Part shown: positions 1 to 6,531 of the stretch, one piece after another
Layout: every line of letters begins with the position of its first letter
Position numbering within the stretch: position 1 is the first letter of the stretch
From: JAEMQF01 sp031396305
Lineage (GTDB): Bacteria; Pseudomonadota; Gammaproteobacteria; Burkholderiales; Burkholderiaceae_C
Length of the DNA: 8,491 nt
Reading direction: 5' to 3'
Assembly: GCA_031396305.1 (NCBI GenBank)
Contig: JANNKM010000452.1
Location: 1-8,491 of the forward strand
The notes under the pieces: generated by a model
What the model was told of the DNA's origin: nothing
Seen by the model: the letters and a program-made list of their open reading frames with translations, nothing else
Databases searched by the model: none
Program-made: the position numbers and the translations under genes

Positions 1-1487
1 TATTGCTGCCGGCCAGCAGCTGGGGCGAAAAGTCGGGCCCCGTGACCAACAGCGAGCGCCGCATCAGCCGCGTGCGCGCAGCGCTGACGGCGCCGCACCA
101 GCCGCGCGATGACTGGCGCATTGCGGTCGACGTGGCACGCCGGCTTGACGGGCGCACGCTGTTCCCTTACACCACGCCGGAAGGCATCTGGAACGAACAC
201 CGCGAAAGCACGCGCGGGCGCGATCTCGACATCTCCGGGCTGAGCTACGCGCGCCTGGACACGCCGCAGCAATGGCCCTGCGTGGAGGGTGCGAGCGTGG
301 GCCAGGCCAGGCTCTACACCGACGGCCGTTTCGCCACGCCCGACGCGCGCGCGCGCTTCGTCGCCCCGGCCTGGCGGCCCACCGCCGAAGTGCGCGACGC
401 GCGCTTTCCGGTGTCGTTGACGACAGGCCGGCTGCGCGACCAGTGGCACGCGATGAGCCGCACGGGCACGCTGGGGCGACTCTTCGCGCATGTCAGCGAA
501 CCGACGCTGGAGTTGCATCCGCAGGAGCTGGCGCGCCGCCGCTGGGCCCCGGGCGACCTGGTGCGTGTCAAGTCGCGCCGCGGCGAGCTGGTGCTGCCGG
601 TGGGCGCCAGCGAGTCGGTGCAGCCCGCGCAAGCCTTCATCGCGATGCACTGGGGGCCCGAATACATGGCCGGGTGGGGGGTGAATGCGCTGACCACCGG
701 CGCGCGCTGCCCGCAGTCCGGGCAACCCGAACTGAAGCACGCCGCGGTGCGTCTGGAGCACGCCGAGCTGCCGTGGCAGATCGTCGCCGCCGCCTGGCTG
801 CCCCAGGGTGACGCGCTGCCGGTGCGGGAAAGGCTGCGCGAGTCGTTCACCCGCTTCGACTACGCGGTGTGCGTGCCGTTCGGCAGAGAAGTTGCGCAGG
901 GCAGCGAAGGCACGGAGGGTGGTGCGGCTGCCTCACCCAAGCGCGCGCCGCAAGGCCGGGTCGGCGTGCTGTTTCGCGCGGCGGCGCGGCAACCCGACAT
1001 CGACGCGCTGGCCGAGATCGAAGACGCGCTGCAACTTGCCAGTGGCCCGGTGCTACGCTACGCCGACGCGCGTGCCGGCCAGAGCCGGGCGATGTGCCTG
1101 CATGAAGACGGTACCTTGCAGTCTTTCCTGCTCGCCGGCGACGCGTCGGCGCAAGGCTGGGTGCTCGATCTGCTGCAACAGGCCCAGCCTGCGGCAGGGT
1201 TCGGGCGCGCGCTGCTGGCGGCGAGCCCGCAGCCACCGCAGCCGGTGCGGCCACGCTCAGCGCAGGTCTGCGCCTGTCACGACGTCGGCGAAGCAGCAAT
1301 CACCACGACCCTTCAGCAATGCGAAGGCGACGCCGCGCAGCGCCTGAACCAACTGCAGGCCAGGCTGCGCTGCGGCACCGAATGCGGTTCGTGCCTGCCG
1401 GCGCTGAAGGCGCTGGTGCAGCGTCACCAGGCAACGGCCAAAGACAAGCAGATTCGGATCGGCGGTGACAGACAGACAGTGCGATGA
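1..1487 (+). CDS. nasA: Assimilatory nitrate reductase, catalytic subunit, C-terminal part (5' end outside window)
   Basis: Reduces nitrate to nitrite in the cytoplasm for nitrogen assimilation, using a Mo-bis-MGD cofactor. Reading frame 3 is open from the left edge. It enters inside the family motif LLPAxxWGEKxGxVTNSERRISR, so the N-terminal [4Fe-4S] and most of the Mo-binding domain lie upstream. Residues ~133-255 of the visible part form the molybdopterin-dinucleotide-binding barrel (SLTTGRLRDQWHxMSRTG, GDLVRVKSRRGELVLPV). A linker and a C-terminal BFD-like [2Fe-2S] domain follow at ~420-475, with Cys423-x-Cys425 and Cys461-x2-Cys464 (CGTECGSCLPAL), plus an extra Cys457. This domain is typical of the NasA/NarB-like enzymes of proteobacteria and is thought to pass electrons to the active site. 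The tail after ~475 is poorly conserved. The stop TGA at 1485-1487 is followed by a promoter for the next gene, so this is probably the last gene of its operon. Confidence 0.9.
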   Translation, partial: LLPASSWGEKSGPVTNSERRISRVRAALTAPHQPRDDWRIAVDVARRLDGRTLFPYTTPEGIWNEHRESTRGRDLDISGLSYARLDTPQQWPCVEGASVGQARLYTDGRFATPDARARFVAPAWRPTAEVRDARFPVSLTTGRLRDQWHAMSRTGTLGRLFAHVSEPTLELHPQELARRRWAPGDLVRVKSRRGELVLPVGASESVQPAQAFIAMHWGPEYMAGWGVNALTTGARCPQSGQPELKHAAVRLEHAELPWQIVAAAWLPQGDALPVRERLRESFTRFDYAVCVPFGREVAQGSEGTEGGAAASPKRAPQGRVGVLFRAAARQPDIDALAEIEDALQLASGPVLRYADARAGQSRAMCLHEDGTLQSFLLAGDASAQGWVLDLLQQAQPAAGFGRALLAASPQPPQPVRPRSAQVCACHDVGEAAITTTLQQCEGDAAQRLNQLQARLRCGTECGSCLPALKALVQRHQATAKDKQIRIGGDRQTVR

Positions 1488-1550
1488 CAATGGGCGACCC
1501 GCCGCGCGGCACCGTTGCGGCCGAAGACGATCACTATCTTTTGCACAAGT

Positions 1551-1578
1551 TTGTTTTGTACGATTCTTATCGTATGAT
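1551..1578 (+). promoter_or_regulatory. Promoter of the first ohrR-like gene
   Basis: TTGTTT (1551-1556) and TATGAT (1573-1578), 16 bp apart, match sigma-70 -35 and -10 boxes well in otherwise GC-rich DNA. This AT-rich stretch stands out from its surroundings. Transcription would start near 1585, giving a leader of about 13 bases that contains the GGAG ribosome site at 1589-1592. Inferred from sequence match only. Confidence 0.55.
1559..1574. promoter_or_regulatory. Inverted repeat, candidate OhrR/MarR operator
   Basis: TACGAT-TCTT-ATCGTA is a perfect 6-bp inverted repeat with a 4-bp spacer. It lies between the -35 and -10 boxes and overlaps the first two bases of the -10. MarR/OhrR proteins bind short AT-containing palindromes of this size at their own promoters, so binding here would block RNA polymerase and autoregulate the regulator plus the peroxidase gene behind it. 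The palindrome is seen directly; the identity of the bound protein is inferred. Confidence 0.55.
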
Positions 1579-1597
1579 GAGATCGCGCGGAGTGCAT

Positions 1598-2059
1598 ATG
1601 CCCACGACGAAGACTTCCCCGCCAGCGTCGGACCTTTACCTGGACAACCAGCTTTGCCATGCCCTGTACGCCGCGTCTCTGGCGATGACGAAGACCTACC
1701 GGCCGCTGCTGGCCCCGCTGGGCCTGACCTATCCGCAGTACGTCGTGCTGTTGGCGCTGTGGCAGCACCGCTCGCTCACCGTCGGCGCGCTCTCGCAAGC
1801 CGTGGCCCTGGACTCCGGCACCCTCGTCCCGCTGTTGCGAAAGCTGGTGGCACGGGGCTTGGTGCAGCGCCAGCGCAGCGAGGACGACGAGCGCTCGGTG
1901 ATCATCACGCTCACGTCGGCGGGCCGGGCCCTGCAACGACGCGCCCACGCGATCCGTGCGCAAGTGGCTTGCAGCACGCAGTACTCCGCAGCCCAGTGCG
2001 CCACGCTGACCCTGCAGCTCCAGTCGTTGCGACACACCCTCGCCGCACCTTCACCCTGA
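1598..2059 (+). CDS. ohrR: MarR-family organic peroxide sensor, OhrR type (2-Cys)
   Basis: Dimeric winged-helix repressor that releases DNA when a cysteine is oxidised by organic hydroperoxide. With the ATG at 1598 it is 153 aa, normal for OhrR. The start is chosen because GGAG sits 5 bases upstream, the promoter ends at 1578, and the family's LDNQLCxALYAAS motif begins ~15 residues in; upstream ATGs at 1484 and 1574 in the same frame lie before or in the promoter. The peroxidatic Cys20 is present, with the two hydrogen-bonding tyrosines Tyr34 and Tyr45 (equivalents of B. subtilis Tyr29 and Tyr40). Cys125 is 105 residues after Cys20, the same spacing as the Cys22-Cys127 pair of Xanthomonas OhrR, so it should be a 2-Cys sensor. 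The wing has the EDDERSVIITLT signature. It lies 37 bp before the peroxidase gene, presumably one transcript. No Ohr gene is adjacent, so the inducer and target are inferred. Confidence 0.85.
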   Translation: MPTTKTSPPASDLYLDNQLCHALYAASLAMTKTYRPLLAPLGLTYPQYVVLLALWQHRSLTVGALSQAVALDSGTLVPLLRKLVARGLVQRQRSEDDERSVIITLTSAGRALQRRAHAIRAQVACSTQYSAAQCATLTLQLQSLRHTLAAPSP

Positions 2060-2096
2060 CCACGTTCCTCAACCCCTTCCACAACAGGAGACACTG

Positions 2097-3110
2097 ATGA
2101 AGCACTTATGCCGCACGCCCCGGTTTGTCACCGCCAGCGCCACCCTCTTTGCCATGCTGTCGGGCGCGCCGGCGCTCGCTCAGGTCGACCCGAGCCAGAT
2201 GGTCGATGCCTTCGAGCGCGCCGGCGGCAAGTTCGAAGGCTTTCGCCGCTCGGGTGCCAAGGGCGTGTGCGCAACGGGTGAGTTCGTCGGCAGTGCCGAA
2301 GCGCGGACGCTGTCCACCGCCTCAGCCTTCAGCGGCCGGCCCGTGCCGGTGTCGATGCGCTTTTCGGTCGGCGGTGGCAATCCCAAGGCGCCCGACAACG
2401 CCAAGACGCAGCGCAACATGGCCCTTCAATTCGATCTGCCGGGCGGCGAGTCGTGGCAGATGGGCAACATCTCGGCGCCGATCTTCGGTGCGGCCACACC
2501 TCAGCAGTTGCTCGGACGGCTGACCTCGCTGACGCCGGACCCAGAGACCAAGAAGCCCGATCCAGACAAAGTCAAGGCCTTCGTGGACGCCAATCCCGAG
2601 GTGCTGCTGCAGGGTAGGTACTTTGCCGGCCAACCGGTGCCGTCCAGCTTCGGCAAAGTCAACTACTGGGGCGTGCACGGCTTCGGCTTCGTCGATGCCG
2701 CAGGCCGCAAGACGTTCGGCAAGTGGGTGTTCGAGCCGGTGGGCGGCATCCAGGGCCTGAGCGACGACGAGGCCAAGACCAAGGGAACCGATTTTCTGTT
2801 CGACGATCTGCGTCAGCGCGTGGCTTCGGGCAGCATCGCCTTCGACTTCAACCTACAGCTGGCCCAGCCGGGTGACAAGATCGACAGCGCCGTCATTGCA
2901 CTGCCCGACGAGCGCAAGAAGGTCACGCTTGGCCGGCTGACGATCAAGGCGGTGTCTCCTGACGCGACCGGACCCTGCTTGGCCATCACCTACAACCCGA
3001 TGGTGCTGCCAAAGGGCGTCGAGGGTTCGGCCGATCCGATGCTCGCCGCGCGCGCGGCGCCTTACGTCGTGTCGCTGGGCCGGCGCTTGAGCGAAGGCGC
3101 CAAGCAGTGA
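2097..3110 (+). CDS. Periplasmic catalase-related heme peroxidase
   Basis: Small catalase-fold heme protein of 337 aa, as in the catalase-family peroxidase/SrpA group rather than full-length catalases (~480 aa or more). Probably uses hydrogen peroxide or organic peroxides as substrate. A Sec signal peptide covers residues 1-28 (hydrophobic core, cleavage after ALA before QV), so it acts in the periplasm. The proximal heme ligand is Tyr323 in the R-x-x-x-Y motif (Arg319 to Tyr323), as in catalases. The distal Asn appears kept as Asn124 in the segment WQMGNISAPIF, which matches the GNNTPxFF motif of catalases. The distal His is not kept: the usual HAKG reads Gly53-Ala-Lys-Gly56. AGGAG at 2086-2090 sits 6 bases before the ATG. 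It follows the first OhrR gene closely and converges with the second. The family is clear; whether it has catalase, peroxidase or another activity is not, given the missing histidine. Confidence 0.85.
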   Translation: MKHLCRTPRFVTASATLFAMLSGAPALAQVDPSQMVDAFERAGGKFEGFRRSGAKGVCATGEFVGSAEARTLSTASAFSGRPVPVSMRFSVGGGNPKAPDNAKTQRNMALQFDLPGGESWQMGNISAPIFGAATPQQLLGRLTSLTPDPETKKPDPDKVKAFVDANPEVLLQGRYFAGQPVPSSFGKVNYWGVHGFGFVDAAGRKTFGKWVFEPVGGIQGLSDDEAKTKGTDFLFDDLRQRVASGSIAFDFNLQLAQPGDKIDSAVIALPDERKKVTLGRLTIKAVSPDATGPCLAITYNPMVLPKGVEGSADPMLAARAAPYVVSLGRRLSEGAKQ

Positions 3111-3120
3111 ACGGCGAGGA

Positions 3121-3618
3121 TCAGGCTCGGCGCCGCTCGCGCGGCGGCGCCGTGTTCATGCGATGCGCCACTTCGAGCAGCGTCGTCCTGAGCCGCTCGA
3201 ACGCCGCGTCTGCCAGTCCGGTGCGGCAGGCGATGCGCTTCTGCACTTCGGCGACCCGCTCGCGGATCGCCCAACCCTTTGGTTGAACTTTCACGCAGAC
3301 GATGCGGTCGTCGCCCGCGATGCGCAGACGGGCAACCAGCCCCGTGGCTTCTAGGCGCTTGACGAGCGGGCTCACGGTCGCAGCGTCGAGGTCAAGCGTG
3401 TCGGCGACCACTGACACGCTTGCCTCGTCCTGCTCCCACAGTACCAACATCAAGAGGTACTGCGCGTACGTCAACCCGACGTCGGCAAGTTCGCACCTGT
3501 ACGCGCGCGCCATCGCATGCGTGGCCGCGTAAAGCGCAAAGCACAGTTGTCGGTCGAGGCGAAGGTTGTCGAGGCCCCGGTTCGAGGCCGGGGAACGCGA
3601 AACGCTGGCTTTCGGCAT
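3121..3618 (-). CDS. Second MarR-family OhrR-type regulator (2-Cys)
   Basis: A paralogue of the upstream ohrR, 165 aa, probably another thiol-based peroxide-sensing repressor. LDRQLCFALYAAT holds the peroxidatic Cys26. Tyr40 and Tyr51 are in the same relative positions as the hydrogen-bonding tyrosines of OhrR, and Cys131 is again exactly 105 residues after the first. The recognition helix region reads LDAATVSPLVKRLEATGLV against LDSGTLVPLLRKLVARGLV in the first copy, so DNA specificity may differ. The wing (GDDRIVCVKV) has diverged and carries an extra Cys108. The N-terminal ~18 residues are unlike the family core. The ATG at 3618 has no visible Shine-Dalgarno; the upstream strand reads pyrimidine-rich, with a TATCCT about 10 bases before the start, so leaderless translation or coupling to the upstream globin remnant is possible. 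It ends 10 bp from the end of the convergent peroxidase gene. Confidence 0.8.
   Translation of the reverse strand: MPKASVSRSPASNRGLDNLRLDRQLCFALYAATHAMARAYRCELADVGLTYAQYLLMLVLWEQDEASVSVVADTLDLDAATVSPLVKRLEATGLVARLRIAGDDRIVCVKVQPKGWAIRERVAEVQKRIACRTGLADAAFERLRTTLLEVAHRMNTAPPRERRRA
3129..3151. terminator. Strong GC hairpin at the convergent gene ends
   Basis: GGCGCCGC (3129-3136) and GCGGCGCC (3144-3151) form a perfect 8-bp stem with a 7-base loop, 19 bases after the peroxidase stop. It lies inside the last codons of the opposing regulator gene. No T-run follows on either strand, so it is not a classical intrinsic terminator. It may still slow polymerase arriving from the peroxidase gene. Confidence 0.3.
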
Positions 3619-3904
3619 GACGGGTAGGATAGAAGGATTTCAACCGGACGCGAACGCCGGACCGCATGAGTTGATCACGAATGTCGCGTCCGATGTAGCA
3701 CTTCGGCCCGCCGGTCGCTTCGATGCTCCAGGCGGTGACCATGAACTTGTAGCCGGCCTTGTACTTTGCGGCGTGAAAGTCGTTGACCTTGGTGTTGGCT
3801 TTGTTGAGCGTCGCGTTGGTGTGCAGCCGGTCGACCAGGTAGTCCACTGCGGTCGCGATCGCGTAGGCGCCGCCAAGGCGCTCGTAGAGGGTGGGTTGTG
3901 ACAT
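3619..3904 (-). pseudogene. Truncated group I (TrHbN-like) hemoglobin gene, 3' end lost
   Basis: Translation from the ATG at 3904 (AAGGA at 3911-3915, 6 bases away) gives MSQPTLYERLGG, LVDRLHTN, FHAAKYKAGYKFMVTAWSI and ATGGPKCYIGRD, a clear group I truncated-hemoglobin N-terminal half (helices A to E). These proteins bind O2 or NO and usually run ~115-130 aa. Family similarity stops near residue 82. The proximal F8 histidine, expected in GRxMRxxH, is Leu79 (CTC at 3668-3670), and the G and H helices are absent. The frame stays open to 3392, but beyond ~3658 it shows no globin features and overlaps the second regulator gene in another frame. A short deletion or rearrangement most likely removed the 3' end. 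A stable heme protein is unlikely. Alternatives are a sequencing or assembly error, or a real short product translated ahead of the regulator. Confidence 0.6.
3644..3662. repeat. Direct repeat CCGGAC at the globin break
   Basis: CCGGAC occurs at 3644-3649 and 3657-3662, 7 bases apart, at the place where globin similarity ends (about codons 81-87). Short direct repeats can be left at deletion endpoints, but a 6-bp repeat is expected by chance in GC-rich DNA, so this is only suggestive. Confidence 0.3.
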
Positions 3905-3923
3905 CGCGAGATCCTTGAGTTGA

Positions 3924-3933
3924 TGACGCGTCA
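3924..3933. repeat. Perfect palindrome TGACGCGTCA
   Basis: A 10-bp perfect palindrome 20 bases upstream of the globin start, in its leader or core-promoter region. It could be half of an operator or chance. A neighbouring stem, CAGCG (3932-3936) with CGCTG (3943-3947), overlaps it. Confidence 0.3.
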
Positions 3934-3955
3934 GCGAGTTGGCGCTGTCGCACTA

Positions 3956-3975
3956 ATGTTAAGCGCGCTAAACAT
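3956..3975. promoter_or_regulatory. 20-bp near-palindrome, candidate operator of the globin gene
   Basis: ATGTTAAGCGCGCTAAACAT pairs at 9 of 10 positions around the GC|GC centre at 3965-3966. It lies 52 bases upstream of the globin ATG in the 163-bp gap 3905-4067 and is AT-richer than its surroundings. The length and symmetry suit a dimeric repressor such as a TetR-family protein. It does not match the FNR (TTGAT-N4-ATCAA) or NsrR consensus. No regulator gene that would obviously bind it is in the window. Confidence 0.45.
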
Positions 3976-4067
3976 ATGGAGAATCGGTGTATCCCGAAAG
4001 CCAAGCGGCGAGCATCGACCTGTAGCGCACCCCGGGCCACCTGCCCTTGCTCCAGCCTTGCAGGCAC

Positions 4068-4838
4068 TCAACTCGACAATGGCCACGCCGCAAGCCACTC
4101 CTGCACGACGCTGCGCGTGACGCTGCTTGCGACCTCAGCGATGAACGCCGCGAAATCAACATGCGCGCTGTCGTCGGCGCGGTCGGAGATCGTGCGCAGC
4201 ACGGCGAATGGCGTGCCGAAAGCAGCGCAGACCTGGGCGACGGCGGCGCCTTCCATCTCGACGGCCAGTGCGTCGGGCAGGTCGGCACGCAGTGACCAGC
4301 CTTGTGCGGCGGTCGCGATGAACTGGTCGCCGCTGATGACGAGCCCTTCGTGCAGGCTTGCACTGCCCGGGAAAGCGCCGCGCTGAATGCAGCGTTGTGC
4401 GGCGCCGTGCAAGGCGTCGGATAACGACGCATCGGCGGCAAAGCGCGAGCGCCCGGTGAGTGGGACCTCAAAGCGCGGGAACAGCGGCGAAGCGTCGATG
4501 TCGTGCTGGAGCAGTTCGCGCGCGAGCACCAGGTCACCGATCGCCACGCCGTCGCCCAGCCCGCCGGCGACGCCGGTGAAGACGAGCGCGCGGGCGTCGA
4601 AATGCGCCAGCGCAAGCGTCGTGCTCAGCGCCGCAGCGACCTTGCCGATGCCGCTGAGCGCCAGTACCACGTCGTGGCCATGGATGCGCCCGCGGTGAAA
4701 TTCGCGTCCGCCGATGCTGACGCGCCGCGCTTGATCAAGCAAGGGAATCAGCGCCTGCAGTTCCTCCTGCATCGCGCTGAGCACTGCCAAGGGACGCCCC
4801 TGCGATGGGCGCTTTGCCGGCAGGCTCACGCGGCGCAA
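4068..4838 (-). CDS. mtnN: 5'-methylthioadenosine / S-adenosylhomocysteine nucleosidase
   Basis: Cytoplasmic enzyme that cuts adenine from methylthioadenosine and S-adenosylhomocysteine, serving methionine salvage and the activated-methyl cycle. It aligns with E. coli MtnN throughout: AMQEE (first catalytic Glu), LSGIGKVAAALSTTLAL, FTGVAGGL, GDLVLARELLQHDID, GLVISGDQFIA, VEMEGAAVAQVC (ribose-binding Met-Glu) and ISDRADDSAH (catalytic Asp). The start is uncertain. The longest frame begins with TTG at 4838, 7 bases past the fadD stop. GTG at 4829 is also possible. TTG at 4790 has the only good ribosome site (AGGGG, 6 bases upstream) and gives a 240-aa protein whose N-terminus matches the family (E. 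coli 232 aa), so I think 4790 is most likely. It lies directly behind fadD and is probably co-transcribed with it. Confidence 0.9.
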   Translation of the reverse strand: MRRVSLPAKRPSQGRPLAVLSAMQEELQALIPLLDQARRVSIGGREFHRGRIHGHDVVLALSGIGKVAAALSTTLALAHFDARALVFTGVAGGLGDGVAIGDLVLARELLQHDIDASPLFPRFEVPLTGRSRFAADASLSDALHGAAQRCIQRGAFPGSASLHEGLVISGDQFIATAAQGWSLRADLPDALAVEMEGAAVAQVCAAFGTPFAVLRTISDRADDSAHVDFAAFIAEVASSVTRSVVQEWLAAWPLSS

Positions 4839-4845
4839 CGCGGGC

Positions 4846-6531
4846 TCAGGGCGCGGCGACGACCTTGTCGCGAAGCTCGCGCCGCAAGATCTTGCCCACG
4901 GGCGTCTTGGGCAGTTCGGTGCGGAATTCGACGATCTTCGGTCGCTTGTAGCCGGTGAGCTGCGCCTCGCAGTATTTGCGCACGTCGGCCTCCGTCACGG
5001 CCGGGTTACTGCGCACGATGACGAGCTTCACCGCCTCGCCGGCCTTGGCGTCGGCAACGCCGACCGCGGCGCACTCGAGCACACCGTCCATCTGCGTGAC
5101 CACATCCTCCACCTCGTTCGGGTAGACGTTGAAACCGCTCACCAGGATCATGTCTTTCTTGCGGTCCACGATCTTGAAGTAGCCGCGTTCGTCAACGACG
5201 CCGATGTCGCCGCTGCGAAAGAAGCCGTCGGCCGTCATCACCTTCGCGGTCTCGTCGGGGCGCTGCCAGTAGCCAGCCATCACTTGCGGGCCGCGGATGC
5301 AGATCTCACCGGGCATGCCCACCGGGACTTCATTGCCGTCGTCGTCGAGCAAGGTGAGGTCGGTGTTGGGCATCGGCAAGCCGATGTTGCCGCTGTACGC
5401 GGTGCTGTCCACCGGGTTGCAGGTGGCCGAGGGCGAAGTCTCCGACAGACCATAGCCTTCCACGATGGGGCAGCCGGTCTTTTCCAGCCAGAGTTTTGCC
5501 GTCGCGCTCTGCACCGCCATGCCGCCGCCCACCGAGATCACGAGGTGGCTCCAGTCGACGCTGTTGAATTGCGGGTGGTGCGCCATCGCGTTGAACAGCG
5601 TGTTCACCGCGGGGAAGCTGTGGAACCTGATGCCGGCGAGCTCCTTGAAGACGCTCGGCAAATCGCGCGGGTTGGCGACGAGGATGTTGCAGCCGCCCAT
5701 GCGCATGCCCAGCATCATGTTGGTGTTGAAGCCGAAGATGTGATACAGCGGCAGCGCGCACACCGTGACGACCTGCTCCCCGGCGGGTATCTTCTTGAGA
5801 GCCGGCTGGTACCAGGCCTCGGCCTGCAGGATGTTGGCCACCAAATTGCGATGCAACAGCACCGCGCCCTTGCTCACGCCCGTCGTGCCGCCGGTGTATT
5901 GCAGCACGGCGATGTCGTCCAGCGCCACGCTGGCCGGCGTGTACGCCTTGCCTGCGCCACGCGCCAGCGCGTTATTGAATTCCACGGCACCCGCGAGGTT
6001 GAACTGTGGCACCATCTTCTTGACGTTGCGCACGACGTAGTTGACGATCAGGCGCTTCGGGAAGCCCAGCATGTCTCCCAGGGCGGTGACGACGATGTGC
6101 TTCGTCGGCACCGCCGGCAGCACCTGCTGCAGCACATGGGCGAAGTTCTCGACGATCAGGATCGCCTTCGCGCCGGAATCCTTCAACTGGTGCTCCAGTT
6201 CGCGCGGCGTGTAAAGCGGGTTCACGTTCACGACCACGTAGCCGGCGCGCAGGATCGCCGCCACCGCCACCGGGTACTGCGGCACGTTGGGCATCATCAC
6301 CGCGACGCGGTCGCCCTTGGCCAGCCCGAGGGACTGCAGGTATGCGGCGAGCGCACGCGAGGCTTCGTCGACCTGCGCGAAGCTGAACGACTTGCCCATG
6401 AAGCGATACGCCGGCAGCGCCGCAAACTTGGCGAAACTGGCGTCGAGCAAGGCGACCAGCGAGGGGTACTGTTCGATGTCGATCCGCGCGGGCACGCCTT
6501 GCGGGTATTGATTGAGCCAGGTCTTTTCCAT
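4846..6531 (-). CDS. fadD: Long-chain fatty acid-CoA ligase (acyl-CoA synthetase)
   Basis: Activates fatty acids to acyl-CoA with ATP and CoA, the entry step of beta-oxidation, and acts at the inner face of the cytoplasmic membrane. At 561 aa it matches the length of E. coli FadD. Adenylate-forming motifs occur in order: P-loop YTGGTTGVSKGA (212-223), PLYHIFG (261-267), GYGLSETSP (359-367), SGDIG (440-444), the hinge and fatty-acyl signature at ~450-475 (YFKIVDRKKDMILVSGFNVY), and PKTPVGKILRREL (541-553) with catalytic Lys547. All key residues are intact. The ATG at 6531 has GGAG about 7 bases upstream. It is transcribed away from the dehydrogenase gene and leads into the nucleosidase gene. 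Specificity for chain length cannot be read from the sequence. Confidence 0.93.
   Translation of the reverse strand: MEKTWLNQYPQGVPARIDIEQYPSLVALLDASFAKFAALPAYRFMGKSFSFAQVDEASRALAAYLQSLGLAKGDRVAVMMPNVPQYPVAVAAILRAGYVVVNVNPLYTPRELEHQLKDSGAKAILIVENFAHVLQQVLPAVPTKHIVVTALGDMLGFPKRLIVNYVVRNVKKMVPQFNLAGAVEFNNALARGAGKAYTPASVALDDIAVLQYTGGTTGVSKGAVLLHRNLVANILQAEAWYQPALKKIPAGEQVVTVCALPLYHIFGFNTNMMLGMRMGGCNILVANPRDLPSVFKELAGIRFHSFPAVNTLFNAMAHHPQFNSVDWSHLVISVGGGMAVQSATAKLWLEKTGCPIVEGYGLSETSPSATCNPVDSTAYSGNIGLPMPNTDLTLLDDDGNEVPVGMPGEICIRGPQVMAGYWQRPDETAKVMTADGFFRSGDIGVVDERGYFKIVDRKKDMILVSGFNVYPNEVEDVVTQMDGVLECAAVGVADAKAGEAVKLVIVRSNPAVTEADVRKYCEAQLTGYKRPKIVEFRTELPKTPVGKILRRELRDKVVAAP

Noticed and set aside
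1468..1480. Short GACA tandem repeat at the end of the nitrate reductase gene
   Set aside because: Only about three copies and no sign of function; it lies in the unconserved tail.
1465..2097. A 210-codon + frame overlapping the first OhrR gene
   Set aside because: It is out of frame with the well-matched OhrR protein and has low-complexity Arg/Ala/Pro composition; it is a shadow.
3575..3593. CCCCGG-TTCGAGG-CCGGGG, resembling a tRNA T-arm and a possible integration site
   Set aside because: There is no acceptor, D- or anticodon arm around it, and it encodes part of the second OhrR N-terminus; it is a chance hairpin in GC-rich code.
3968..4615. A 215-codon - strand frame inside the nucleosidase gene
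   Set aside because: Ser/Arg/Ala-rich, no domain, and overlaps the clear nucleosidase in another frame.
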